Source: Roseobacter sp. SK209-2-6
Lineage (GTDB): Bacteria; Pseudomonadota; Alphaproteobacteria; Rhodobacterales; Rhodobacteraceae
DNA length: 64,000 nucleotides
Reading direction: 5' to 3'
Assembly (NCBI RefSeq): GCF_000169455.1
Contig: NZ_AAYC01000002.1
Location: 466,191-530,190 of the forward strand
Translations under genes and position numbers: made by a program
The notes under the pieces: generated by a model
Databases searched by the model: none
What the model saw: the letters and a program-made list of their open reading frames with translations, nothing else
Told to the model about the DNA's origin: nothing
Shown here: one piece after another, positions 1-8,366 of the stretch
Layout: each line of letters begins with the position of its first letter
Position numbering within the stretch: position 1 is the stretch's first letter

Positions 1-143
1 ATTTTATTGGTCAATCTGCCTTTCTTCACAAAATTTCGAACCAGAGTATTGCTACAAATTCGCATTTCAAAATGACCTTTCATGTGGCCATTTGATAACT
101 TGTGGTTATTGGATTTCCTCTAGTTGTCCGAGAACTCATACCT

Positions 144-2603
144 TCAGTCCTGGCCCGTCAGCATGCGTTTGCTCTGCGGGTCATAGAACGGAGCGAGGCT
201 GACATCGGCCGGTATGCTCTTGCCTTCGACCAGCACGGTAAAGGCGCCCTTCGCCACCCTATCCTTCTCTGTTTGGCCTTGCGGAAGCTGCAACAGGCAG
301 AGCCCAACCGCCGAACCGAGGCTCTGTCCCCAGGCGCCGGCTGTGACGTAGCCCGCGATTTTGCCATCCCGCAGAACTGGCTCGTTGTGATGCAAGAGCG
401 GCTCTGGATCCTGAAGCTTGATGGAACAGAGGAAGGGGCCCTTGTTTTCCGCCCTGCGCGCCAGATAGGCGTCGCGGCCAATAAAGGGGATCTCTTTCTT
501 TGTCTTGCAGACAAACTCCATCCCCAGCTGATGCGGCGCTTCGGTATAGGCCATCTCGTGGCCCCAGTGCACAAAGCCCTTTTCCAGTCGCAGGGCATTC
601 AAAGCCTCGCCGCCGATCAGACACAAGCCATCCTGCGCGCCCGCCTGCATCAACAACTCAAAGACATGTTCGGCAAAATCGGGGGTGATAAAGATCTCCC
701 AGCCCATTTCGCCGGAATAGGACAGACGCTGAGCAAAGACCGGCGCGTGGCCAATGTGGAAATGCTGCAGGCTATTGAAGGGGAAGGCCGCGTTTGAGGC
801 ATCAATTCCGCTGACGCGCTGCAACAAATCACGGCTTTTGGGGCCCATGATGCCCAGCACGCCATAGGCAGAGGTCGCATCCCGCAGGCGCAGATCTTCG
901 CCGAGCTGGATCAGATCCCGCAGATGCAGATAGTCGCGGCGGGTGTGAGAGATCGAGCTCATCACCATGAAGCTCTCATCGCCGTGGCGCGCCACGGTGA
1001 CATCGCTTTCGATACCGCCGCGTTCATTCAGCATCAGCGTGTAGACAACCCGCCCATTTGCCATGGCCATATTGTTGGTGCAGGCCCGCTGCAGGAAGCT
1101 CTCGGCGTCTTTGCCTTCGACCATCAGCTTGCCCAGCATGGTGTAGTCGATCAGCGCCACGCCTTCGCGCGCCGCCTTCTGCTCTTCCAGCACATGGGGG
1201 AACCAATTCTGGCGGCCAAAACTGTATTCATACTTGGGCTCGACCCCGTTGGGCGCGAACCAACCGGGGCGTTCCCAGCCCTGCGCCTCGGCATAGCAGG
1301 CCCCTAGTGCTTTCATCGGGTGATAGAACGGCGTGCGGCGCAGATTGCGCGCGGTTTCCCGCTGCCGGTTGGGCCAATGCATCGCATAGGTCAGCACCAG
1401 AGTCTCGGGGCAGCGTTCCTGCAGATAGGGGTCGCGCGCCTGGAATTCCTCGCAGCGCTTTGGGTCCATCTCGCTCAGATCAATAGGCGGGTGCCCGTCA
1501 ATAATCCACTGCGCCAGTGCCCTGCCCGCGCCAGATCCGGACTGAATACCGGTGGAATTCACCCCGCCCAGCACAAAGTAATTCGAAATGTCAGGCGCCT
1601 GCCCCAAGATGAAACGGCCATCGTAAGAATAGCTTTCGGGCCCATTAAAGAAGGTGCGGATTCCGGTTTCCTGCAGCAGCGGCACCCGGTTCATCGCCAG
1701 TTCCAGCACCTCCATCACGTCCTCTTCGACAAAGGGCAGGCTGTCGTATTCAAAGCTTTCCGAAATGCCTTTTATGCCCCAGGGCTTGGCCTGAAAATGG
1801 GCAAAGCCAAAGAGCAGCTTGCCGGCGTCTTCCTTCCAATAAGTGCCATCGCAGTAAGAGCGCAGAACCGGCAGATCGCTGGGCAGATTGTCGATAGCCT
1901 CAGTGACCAGATAGTAATGCTCGCAGGCGTGCAGCGGCACCCCGACACCGTTCTGACGGCCCAGATCCCGCGCCCACATGCCACCGCAATTGACCACATA
2001 GTCGGCCCGGATGGTGCCCCGATCGGTGCGCACGCCCACGGCCATGCCGCCTTCGGTCAGCACCTCTTCGACCTTGGTATATTCAAAGATCTTGGCGCCA
2101 CGCATCCGCGCCCCCTTGGCCAGGGCGGTGGTCAGGTCCACCGGGTTCGCAGAGCCATCGCTGGGCATATAGATGCCGCCCAGCACGCCTTCGGGGTTCA
2201 TCAGCGGCCAGCGTTCCTGGATTTCGGGGGTTTCAAGATATTGCGCCTCAATGCCAAACAACGCGGCAAAATCCGCCTTACGCTTCAGCTCGGCCATACG
2301 CTCGTGATTGGTAGCAACAGAAATGGAGCCCGAGCGGCGATAGCCGGGATTCTGGCCAGTCTCGGCTTCGATCTCTTCCAGCAGTTCGATACCATATTTG
2401 GCAAAGGCGGTGGTGGCGTGGCTGCCCTGAAGCTGCCCGACCAGCCCCGCAGCATGCCAGGTGGTGCCCGAGGTCAGCTGTTTGCGCTCCAGCAGGACCA
2501 CATCGGTCAACCCCTGTTTGGCCAGATGATAGGCCACGGAACAGCCATGGATACCGCCCCCGATGATGACGACCGTTGCCTGTGGTGGAAGATGCTTGCT
2601 CAT
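144..2603 (-). CDS. Dimethylglycine/sarcosine dehydrogenase-like FAD protein with GcvT domain
   Basis: This 819-residue protein should oxidatively demethylate an N-methylated amino acid (dimethylglycine, sarcosine or similar) and pass the one-carbon unit to tetrahydrofolate. An N-terminal Rossmann FAD site (IIGGGIHG, about residues 13-20) is followed by the TTWHAAGL motif near residue 50; in the DMGDH/SarDH family the His of this motif carries covalent FAD. A DAO domain fills the first half and GcvT plus GcvT C-terminal barrel regions fill the second (about 430-800), the full family length. It is last in a three-gene minus-strand operon, 19 bases after the M24 peptidase gene. The ATG at 2603 has an AAGAGA ribosome site. 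The family is clear; the exact methylated substrate is not. Confidence 0.9.
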   Translation of the reverse strand: MSKHLPPQATVVIIGGGIHGCSVAYHLAKQGLTDVVLLERKQLTSGTTWHAAGLVGQLQGSHATTAFAKYGIELLEEIEAETGQNPGYRRSGSISVATNHERMAELKRKADFAALFGIEAQYLETPEIQERWPLMNPEGVLGGIYMPSDGSANPVDLTTALAKGARMRGAKIFEYTKVEEVLTEGGMAVGVRTDRGTIRADYVVNCGGMWARDLGRQNGVGVPLHACEHYYLVTEAIDNLPSDLPVLRSYCDGTYWKEDAGKLLFGFAHFQAKPWGIKGISESFEYDSLPFVEEDVMEVLELAMNRVPLLQETGIRTFFNGPESYSYDGRFILGQAPDISNYFVLGGVNSTGIQSGSGAGRALAQWIIDGHPPIDLSEMDPKRCEEFQARDPYLQERCPETLVLTYAMHWPNRQRETARNLRRTPFYHPMKALGACYAEAQGWERPGWFAPNGVEPKYEYSFGRQNWFPHVLEEQKAAREGVALIDYTMLGKLMVEGKDAESFLQRACTNNMAMANGRVVYTLMLNERGGIESDVTVARHGDESFMVMSSISHTRRDYLHLRDLIQLGEDLRLRDATSAYGVLGIMGPKSRDLLQRVSGIDASNAAFPFNSLQHFHIGHAPVFAQRLSYSGEMGWEIFITPDFAEHVFELLMQAGAQDGLCLIGGEALNALRLEKGFVHWGHEMAYTEAPHQLGMEFVCKTKKEIPFIGRDAYLARRAENKGPFLCSIKLQDPEPLLHHNEPVLRDGKIAGYVTAGAWGQSLGSAVGLCLLQLPQGQTEKDRVAKGAFTVLVEGKSIPADVSLAPFYDPQSKRMLTGQD

Positions 2604-2622
2604 AGTCTCTTGGCCTGTCGAA

Positions 2623-3801
2623 TTAGGTGATGATGGGGAATTCGCGCGCTGCCCGGCGCGTCAGCAGTTCGGCGCCATCCTCACGGATGACGATATTCTC
2701 TTCGTGCAGCATCATTTTACCGTCGCCAAAGGCCAGTCCCGGCTCCAGCGTCAACACCATGCCAGCCTCGATCAGGGTCTCATCCCCGGGCATCAAAGAG
2801 GGCCATTCGGTCACCTGCATGCCAAGGCCATGGCCCATGCGGCCGATCTGATGGCCACTGCAGCCTCCCTCTTCCAGCATCTGCGCCATGACGCCCCAAA
2901 GATCGGTGGTGGTGATTCCTGGGCGGGCGGCTTTCAGACCTGCTTCTGTCGCACACCAGGCCAGGTCATAGGCTGATTTGGCAGCATCCGAGGCATGGCC
3001 AAAGGCAAAGTTGCGATCAAAATCGCAGCTGTAACCATCATAAAGCGCGCCCGTATCCAAAAGCAGCATATCACCTTCGGCGATCACTCGATCCGAAGGG
3101 CGATTGATCACATCCTCAAATCCGCCGGGGCCCGAACTGCCTACCAGATAGGGCACATCATCGGCGCCTTTTTGCAGCAGGTCGATCTTGAACTTGGCAA
3201 AGGCCTGGCGTTCGGTATCGCCCGCCTTGATGTGCTTTGGCAGGTCCTCAAAAGCGGCAGAGGCAATGCTGCACATCCGGGCGATCTTGGCGATCTCCGC
3301 CTCGGATTTCACCATGCGCTGGCTGCGCACCACCTCGGTTGCATCCGTTAGCGTGATCCCGTTGAGCCCGGCTTGCAGCCTCTGCAGATCCGCCGCAGGC
3401 ATACGAACATGGGTTTCATGACCCATCGGCAGGCCCAGAGTACCGCCCTTTGGCATGACTTCGCGCAGGGTCTCGCTGAGCAGAGAAATGCCGTCATCCT
3501 CGGGCTGCGGCGCCAGCCAAGTGCGAATGTCGGAGATCCAGGTCAGAGCCATGCTAGGGCCACCAATTTCAGGAATCACCGCAATTGGCGCACCACTGGC
3601 GGGGATCACCACAAACCAGGGCCGCGTTGGGCTCAGCCAAAATATGGTATCAAAGCCGGTGAAATAGCGCACTTCCGGTTCTGTCGTCAGCAGCATGGCG
3701 TCAAGGTCAAGGCGCGCCATGATCCGTTGCGCCGCCTCCGTGCGCATTTCAAATTCGGCAGTGCTAAAACCGCGTGCGGCGGCGGGATGCAGGTCCGTCA
3801 T
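2623..3801 (-). CDS. M24-family metallopeptidase (Xaa-Pro peptidase-like)
   Basis: A 392-residue creatinase-fold protein: an N-terminal creatinase-N domain (about 20-160) and a C-terminal pita-bread catalytic domain. All five metal ligands expected of a true M24 metalloenzyme are visible: D249 and D260 (LLLDTG followed 11 residues later by CDFDR), H324 in GHGLGM, E353 in TLEPG, and a Glu at 367/368. That argues against creatinase itself, which lacks the metal site, and for hydrolysis of an Xaa-Pro, N-acyl or cyclic amide bond. Ectoine hydrolase (EutD/DoeA) is in the same family and is also found near Asp/Glu racemase-like proteins, but the rest of the ectoine operon is absent. It starts one base beyond the end of the racemase-like gene, so the two are probably co-translated. 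Confidence 0.85.
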   Translation of the reverse strand: MTDLHPAAARGFSTAEFEMRTEAAQRIMARLDLDAMLLTTEPEVRYFTGFDTIFWLSPTRPWFVVIPASGAPIAVIPEIGGPSMALTWISDIRTWLAPQPEDDGISLLSETLREVMPKGGTLGLPMGHETHVRMPAADLQRLQAGLNGITLTDATEVVRSQRMVKSEAEIAKIARMCSIASAAFEDLPKHIKAGDTERQAFAKFKIDLLQKGADDVPYLVGSSGPGGFEDVINRPSDRVIAEGDMLLLDTGALYDGYSCDFDRNFAFGHASDAAKSAYDLAWCATEAGLKAARPGITTTDLWGVMAQMLEEGGCSGHQIGRMGHGLGMQVTEWPSLMPGDETLIEAGMVLTLEPGLAFGDGKMMLHEENIVIREDGAELLTRRAAREFPIIT

Positions 3802-3802
3802 C

Positions 3803-4588
3803 TTATTGGTCTCGGGATCTCAATTGAGTGTGAAAAAGAACGCCTGCGCCTGTAACGCTTTCGCGTATCCCGGCCAGCCGGGCCAGGTGCCAGGCGGTGA
3901 CCTGATTGCTCGACAGAACCGGTTTGCCCAGTTGTGCCTCTGCCTCGGCAAGGACCGACAGCACCCGCAGACTGGTGCAGGAGACAAAGACACACTCGCA
4001 ATCGGTCCGTGCACCGACCTCTTTGATCGCGGTCAGGATACTGCCAGAGGAGATCCGGGCGACCTTGAAATCATCGGACTGATTAAACGTGCCAATAGCA
4101 TTCACCTCGAACCCCGCTTCCGCCAGGTTACCACGCATTTCTACTGTGACATCAGGTGCATAGGGGGTGATCAATGCGATGCGTTTCAGGCCCAGAGCCC
4201 GCAACGCGGCCTTGCATGCCGTTATGGGATTGCTGGTTTTTGCCTGAGGATGGGCACTTCGCAGGATTTGATCCACCCTGCCCTCGCTAATCATGGTGGC
4301 GCCAGAGGTGCAGCAATAGCCGATGGCATCAAACTCAAAGGATGTCGGGAGCAGCCCTGCGGCGACGGGCAAATCCGCCTCCATTTGCCGCAGCGTATCG
4401 CAGGTCACTTCCATCTCGTTGGGGATCCGCGCGTGATAGAGGGCGACCCCATCCTGACGCAGAAGGCTCGCGACCTCATGCTCAATCGTCTGATCCGATT
4501 GCAGCACGATCAACCCGATCCGGGCGCGCGCGCCCAGCCCTGCGTCCTGCGCTGCGTTCAGATTTTGAATGTCGGGCGCGGCGCTCAT
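3803..4588 (-). CDS. Asp/Glu racemase superfamily protein (maleate isomerase/arylmalonate decarboxylase-like, EutA-like)
   Basis: This 261-residue protein has the two pseudo-symmetric cysteine sites of the Asp/Glu/hydantoin racemase superfamily: CCTSGAT at residues 92-98 and SCTSLR around residue 204. Having both Cys residues suggests proton-transfer chemistry (isomerase or racemase) rather than a one-Cys decarboxylase. The sequence most resembles the maleate cis-trans isomerase/EutA branch. It is first in an operon with an M24 peptidase and a dimethylglycine dehydrogenase-like protein, read away from the GntR regulator. The shared context suggests catabolism of a methylated amino acid or amide. 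Substrate unknown. Confidence 0.8.
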   Translation of the reverse strand: MSAAPDIQNLNAAQDAGLGARARIGLIVLQSDQTIEHEVASLLRQDGVALYHARIPNEMEVTCDTLRQMEADLPVAAGLLPTSFEFDAIGYCCTSGATMISEGRVDQILRSAHPQAKTSNPITACKAALRALGLKRIALITPYAPDVTVEMRGNLAEAGFEVNAIGTFNQSDDFKVARISSGSILTAIKEVGARTDCECVFVSCTSLRVLSVLAEAEAQLGKPVLSSNQVTAWHLARLAGIRESVTGAGVLFHTQLRSRDQ

Positions 4589-4696
4589 AGCATGCGCCCG
4601 GAAGTCTGGCAGTTCACGGTTCTATTTCCTCCCTGTACCTCACATCTTGAATTTCATGGGCAACCCATGCAGTCAGAAGAGAGTTCCTTGAGAGGT

Positions 4697-4727
4697 TGGT
4701 ATATACCACTATATTGGTATATACCAA
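4697..4727. promoter_or_regulatory. Tandem palindromic operator, probable GntR/UTRA site
   Basis: Two perfect copies of the palindrome TGGTATATACCA lie at 4697-4708 and 4715-4726, the second extending to TTGGTATATACCAA (4714-4727). Their centres are 18 bp apart, so both lie on nearly the same face of the helix. They sit in the 165-bp gap between the divergent racemase-like gene and the GntR regulator. HutC/FarR-type GntR repressors often bind GT-N(4-6)-AC palindromes of this kind. Assignment to the adjacent regulator is inference. Confidence 0.75.
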
Positions 4728-4753
4728 GAGAAATCTTGTGAAAGTGAAGTTGA

Positions 4754-5497
4754 ATGAACGAAGACAGCAACAACCAAAGAGCTAAAGGGCCTGCCTTTCA
4801 AAAGGTTATCGAATTCCTGCGTGCGCAAATTCAATTTGGCAAACTGCAGGAACACGCGGCCCTGCCATCGGAACGCGCCCTTGGCGAACAGTTCAACATC
4901 AGCAGAATGACCGCGCGCAGGGCTCTTCTGGCGCTTGAGATGGAAGGTCTGGCCTATAGTTCTGACCGGCGTGGGCGTTTTGTTTCACCGCAGAGACTGA
5001 CCTACGACATCAGCAAGACAGTCAGTTTTTCGGAACACGCCGAAGAGGGAGCTCTGGGGCTGTCGATCAAACTCGTTTCGCAAGGAATGATAGAGGCCAC
5101 GCCACAAATTGCCGCCAAGTTATCGATCGAAGAAGGCAGAGAGCTTTATACCTACACCCGGCTGTTCAGCCTCAAGGGGCATCCGGCCTTTATTGAGGAA
5201 GAATTTGCAATTGCAGATCTGTTTCCGGACATGTTCAGCCACAGCCTGGAACAATCCACAACGCGGCTCATGGAGCAGGAATACAACATGCCCGCGCATT
5301 CCGGCGACATCTCCATTCGAATGCGTGCATTGAACGAGGCAGAATCCAAACTTCTGAACTTGCCAACCTATCATGCCGGCATTGAGTTGGAGCAGGTTAT
5401 TCTGGACCACAGAGGTCAGCCGTTCTGTTTTGGCCGACAACTCTGGCGAGGAGAGTTGGCGGAGTTCACAGCCCATGCCGTTGTTCGTAATCGATGA
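4754..5497 (+). CDS. GntR-family transcriptional regulator, HutC/UTRA subfamily
   Basis: A 247-residue regulator with an N-terminal winged helix-turn-helix (about residues 15-80, including ALPSERALGEQFNISRMTARRAL) and a C-terminal UTRA effector domain (about 95-240), the normal length for this subfamily. It is transcribed divergently from the racemase/M24/dimethylglycine dehydrogenase operon, with a double TGGTATATACCA palindrome in the shared promoter region. The simplest model is a repressor of that operon and of itself, relieved by a pathway metabolite. The ligand cannot be read from sequence. Confidence 0.9.
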   Translation: MNEDSNNQRAKGPAFQKVIEFLRAQIQFGKLQEHAALPSERALGEQFNISRMTARRALLALEMEGLAYSSDRRGRFVSPQRLTYDISKTVSFSEHAEEGALGLSIKLVSQGMIEATPQIAAKLSIEEGRELYTYTRLFSLKGHPAFIEEEFAIADLFPDMFSHSLEQSTTRLMEQEYNMPAHSGDISIRMRALNEAESKLLNLPTYHAGIELEQVILDHRGQPFCFGRQLWRGELAEFTAHAVVRNR

Positions 5498-5594
5498 CAC
5501 GCAATGTTTCTTCTCCCTCGCGAACGCTTCGCCTCTACAAGACTCGGGTTGCAGCCCGAAAACCAATAAAGTCTTTTGTGCAGGATGCGGTTAT

Positions 5595-5745
5595 TGAGCA
5601 GCCTCATCTGACTGGTCCAAGTTGATTGTTAGTGGATGATTGGCCTGCTTTTCATCGGGATGATTGCCTCTGGCGCTGGCGGGCGATAGCCCAATGCACT
5701 GTGTGGCCGTTTGGTGTTGTAGTGTTTCCTCCATTCTCCGATCAT
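5595..5745 (-). mobile_element. IS3-family remnant (tail of orfB and one end)
   Basis: Read on the minus strand, this stretch encodes the C-terminus of an IS3 transposase (EWRKHYNTKRPHSALGYRP, then a PRPIIH-like ending) and closes with an IS end resembling TGATCAGCCCC. It is diverged from the three intact 1217-bp copies elsewhere in the window. Homology stops abruptly near 5745, where prophage-like sequence begins. It is an old truncated element of the same IS group. Confidence 0.75.
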
Positions 5746-5868
5746 CCCCTGAACTTAAACCCTGCATTTACGGATTGGATGATGGGATGGCCTGCGGGAT
5801 GGACAGATCCGCTGCAGCCGGTAACGGGGTGGTCCCAATGGCTGCAGCAAGCGCGTATGCAGAACTGA
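5746..5868 (+). pseudogene. C-terminal scrap of a phage-type DNA methylase
   Basis: About 39 codons in the frame ending at 5868 read NLNPAFTDWMMGWPAGWTD followed by a W-rich tail (GWSQWLQQAR). This resembles the C-terminal signature of phage- and prophage-encoded cytosine DNA methylases, where 'NP.F.EWLMGWP.GWTD' is typical. That recognition is from memory of the family. The upstream part is missing and has been replaced by IS debris. Confidence 0.5.
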
Positions 5869-6030
5869 AAAAGGAATTCCCGGCTTAGGAGGCCGGGGAC
5901 TTCCCCACAGCACCTTCCTATTTGTCTATCAATAGATGAGTGAAGAAACCTGTTAGCTCTGTGTCACGCGGACATTCTCCTACTTACAGAACAAGCGTAT
6001 GGTGCGGTAATATCTCGACGCATTGGCAAG

Positions 6031-6373
6031 GTGGATTTCAAATTGAATGAGTTTCTAAGAGGCTATTTTGCGTTGGGACTGCTCGCCGGGATTGGGGCGG
6101 CTGTTCTGTTCTTTGTTTTTGTCGTCGGTGTGGATTACTGCCCACTTCTGCCTTGCTCAAATCTGGGTTCAATTTCCGCCAGTTCGGGAGTTGGTAACAT
6201 CGGCATGCAAGAGCTTAGGGTTCAAGAGGGTATCGCGCATTCCTCGAAATCTATGGCCTGGGCGGCCTGGGTCACAATTGTCGTGGGAACAATCAGTGCA
6301 GGCATTCTGATATTTACACTTTCGGCAACACAGAAGGCCGTAGCCGCCTCGGTCGAAGGAAACCAAATAGCAG
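6031..6373 (+). pseudogene. Small two-helix membrane protein, cut by IS insertion
   Basis: About 114 native codons from a GTG at 6031 predict two membrane segments (roughly residues 10-35 and 74-97) joined by a short loop containing two Cys residues. The reading frame then runs into the IS copy starting at 6374 and ends with 12 IS-encoded codons. The native C-terminus is therefore lost. I do not recognise the family. The start is uncertain because no good ribosome site is visible. Confidence 0.4.
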
Positions 6374-6407
6374 TGATCAGCCCCATCGAAGTGGTCCAGT
6401 GTGAGTG

Positions 6408-7223
6408 TTAGTGCATGATCGGCCTGGTTTCCACCGGAACGATGGCTTCCGGAGCCGGTGGGCGATAGCCCAGAGCACTATGCGGCCGTTTTGTGTTGTA
6501 GTGATTTCTCCATTGTTCAATCAGGATCTGGGCTTCACGCAGGCTGTAAAATACCTCTCCATTCAGCAGCTCGTCTCTGAAGCGCGCGTTGAAGCTTTCA
6601 CAGTATCCGTTCTCCCAAGGTGATCCTGGTTCAATGTAGGCCGTTTGGGCACCGACCGCTGCGATCCAATCTCGAACGGCCTGAGCAATGAACTCTGGGC
6701 CATTATCTGATCTGATGAAAGCAGGAACGCCACGCAGGATGAAAAGATCTGTCAGCGCGTCAATAACTTCTGCCGAGTTCAAGCGCCTCTTCACCCGGAT
6801 CGCCAGGCATTCCCGGCTGTGTTCATCCAGAATGTTCAGTGTCCGGAACGCTTTCCCGTCATCCGTTCGATGGTGCACGAAGTCATAGGACCAGACATGG
6901 TCACGATATTCGGGCCGGAGTCGAACACACGACCCGTCGTTCAGCCAGAGCCGTCCTTTCTTCGGTTGTTTCATTGGAACTTTCAGCCCCTCACGCCGCC
7001 ATAGGCGCTCAACACGTTTGTCGTTGATTTGCCAGCCGGCGTCTCTCAGAAGAGCCGCTATCCGACGGTAACCGTATCGACCATATTGGCGTGTCAGTTC
7101 GATCATGTCAGACACCAACCGGTCTTCGTCAGCACGTCCAACAGGCACCCGCCTCTGTGTGGAACGGTGCTGTCCCAGAACACGGCAGGCGCGACGCTCT
7201 GAGACGTGGAACTGGCGTCGCAC
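6408..7223 (-). CDS. IS3-family transposase OrfB, copy 1
   Basis: A 271-residue DDE transposase (rve integrase core). It shows the N-terminal HTH_21-like region (RRACRVLGQHRSTQRR), the first catalytic Asp in WSYDFVHH, a second in RSDNGPEF, and the catalytic Glu in SPWENGYCESFN. It ends with the usual NTKRPHSALGYRPPAP. The GTG at 7223 is only the first possible start: the frame is open upstream to the end of orfA, so the active product is probably an OrfAB fusion made by -1 frameshifting. Confidence 0.95.
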   Translation of the reverse strand: MRRQFHVSERRACRVLGQHRSTQRRVPVGRADEDRLVSDMIELTRQYGRYGYRRIAALLRDAGWQINDKRVERLWRREGLKVPMKQPKKGRLWLNDGSCVRLRPEYRDHVWSYDFVHHRTDDGKAFRTLNILDEHSRECLAIRVKRRLNSAEVIDALTDLFILRGVPAFIRSDNGPEFIAQAVRDWIAAVGAQTAYIEPGSPWENGYCESFNARFRDELLNGEVFYSLREAQILIEQWRNHYNTKRPHSALGYRPPAPEAIVPVETRPIMH

Positions 7224-7255
7224 ATGATCAATGCAGTTACGGCGGCGCGAGGGGC

Positions 7256-7534
7256 TCAGAAGTTTCCCCGTGCAGCTTCCGACAGAATGAGCTTGTCCAA
7301 TGTCAGATCAGAAACTGCCCAACGCAGCCGGTCATTCTCCTTCTGAAGTCGCTTTAGTTCCTTCAGTTGGTCGGTTCCCATACCGCCATATTGCTTGCGC
7401 CAGCGATAGAAGGTTTGTTCTGTAATCTGCACCTGTCGAATGGCGTCTACGCGCGGCATCCCTTGGCCGCAAAGCACCTCAACCTGCCGTAACTTCGTGA
7501 CAATCTCTTCGGGCTTGTGTCGCTTGATTCCCAT
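7256..7534 (-). CDS. IS3-family transposase OrfA, copy 1
   Basis: A 92-residue HTH protein (KPEEIVTKLRQVEVLCGQG, TEQTFYRWRKQYGG) with a C-terminal leucine-zipper-like helix, as in OrfA of the IS407-type branch of IS3. Relative to copy 3 it has one substitution (RWAV instead of RRAV near the C-terminus). A perfect X-XXY-YYZ slippery heptamer, GGGAAAC, lies at 7262-7268 (minus strand), six bases before the TGA stop. Confidence 0.93.
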   Translation of the reverse strand: MGIKRHKPEEIVTKLRQVEVLCGQGMPRVDAIRQVQITEQTFYRWRKQYGGMGTDQLKELKRLQKENDRLRWAVSDLTLDKLILSEAARGNF

Positions 7535-7695
7535 ATCTGATCCTCCGTTTCCTAACTATACGGGCGGATCACTTCAGTGGGGGAGGATCAAGAGCCCACA
7601 TTGTCGAATGCTGAACGACGACCCAAAGCCTCCTATTGGGTTTAAGCCCGTTGTCCACTTTTGCAGCGCAATGGGGCACGGGGCATTTGTCGAGA

Positions 7696-8366
7696 TTACT
7701 TAAGCGGCAAAAACAAGCCTGCCACAGCCTCCTGTTCCGACACTTCGGGAAAGAAGGCGATGCGTTGGCAATAAAGCGGGAAATCTCTCGTCTCCTCCCC
7801 GCTTTCAGGAAGCCAGTCGCGGTAGAGATAGAGGGAGGCCGTTTCAAGATCGTCGCTATTGCCTACAACCCTCAATACGGCACAGCGTCCGCCCGGAATG
7901 ACCCCTGAAACCACACCTTGCTCGTCTTCATCAATACCGCGATCTGTCGCCACACAGATGTCCAATCGATATTCCCGGGGATCGGTGCTTTGGGGATCAG
8001 AATGGAAGACGTTGAATGTTTCGCTGTTTAACGGCGAAAGACCCTTCGCCTTTCGCCAGAGGATAAACCGCTGGATGGTCGCCCCAATCCCGGCCGGTGG
8101 ACCGCGGTGCTCTATGATTGCCACTGGAATAGTTTCCGTCTCTCGGATTGTTACGTCGTCTGCCTTGAATGTCTGTTGCATGAGCTTACTCCTCGCGTTG
8201 GTGAGAGGCCCGAAGGCCGCAAGCCACTGCTCCCAATCAGGAGCACCCCGGAAGGACGATGGCGACTGCCCGAACCGTTGTCGAAAGGCGCGGGCGAAGG
8301 CGTCAGGTGCTTCGTATCCGGCATCCATCGCGATCTGCGTGATGCTTTGATCGTCACGAAAGGCCA
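7696..8366 (-). pseudogene. AraC-family regulator with GyrI-like domain, 5' end lost to an IS
   Basis: The preserved part has the second helix-turn-helix of an AraC DNA-binding domain (DDQSITQIAMDAGYEAPDAFARAFRQ) followed by a complete GyrI-like small-molecule-binding domain (TIPVAIIEHRGPPAGIG to the stop). The first HTH helices are missing. The open frame continues into a transposase fragment read on the opposite strand, so the nominal 265-residue ORF is a chimera. The junction is near 8366. It probably no longer binds DNA normally. Confidence 0.75.

Larger units (their letters stand above)
6374..7590 (-). mobile_element. IS3-family insertion sequence, copy 1 (1217 bp)
   Basis: The element runs from TGATCAGCCCC at the left to GGGGGAGGATCA at the right. 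The ends form an imperfect inverted repeat (TGATCAGCCCC against TGATCCTCCCC) that also shares an internal GAAGTG block. It carries orfA and orfB on the minus strand. Two further copies, at 17710-18926 and 34884-36100, have exactly the same length and differ at only a few bases. Flanking tetranucleotides are GCAG on the left and AGAG on the right, so there is no target duplication. Confidence 0.95.

Noticed and set aside
1320..2630. 436-codon plus-strand frame opposite the dimethylglycine dehydrogenase.
   Set aside because: A shadow of a G+C-rich gene; no domain, and the minus strand encodes a full conserved enzyme.
2623..3801. Creatinase feeding sarcosine to the adjacent dehydrogenase.
   Set aside because: All five M24 metal ligands are present, whereas creatinase lacks the metal site.
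2623..4588. An ectoine-utilisation operon (EutA/EutD).
   Set aside because: eutB, eutC, eutE, the uptake genes and the EnuR-type regulator are absent; the regulator here is a GntR/UTRA protein.
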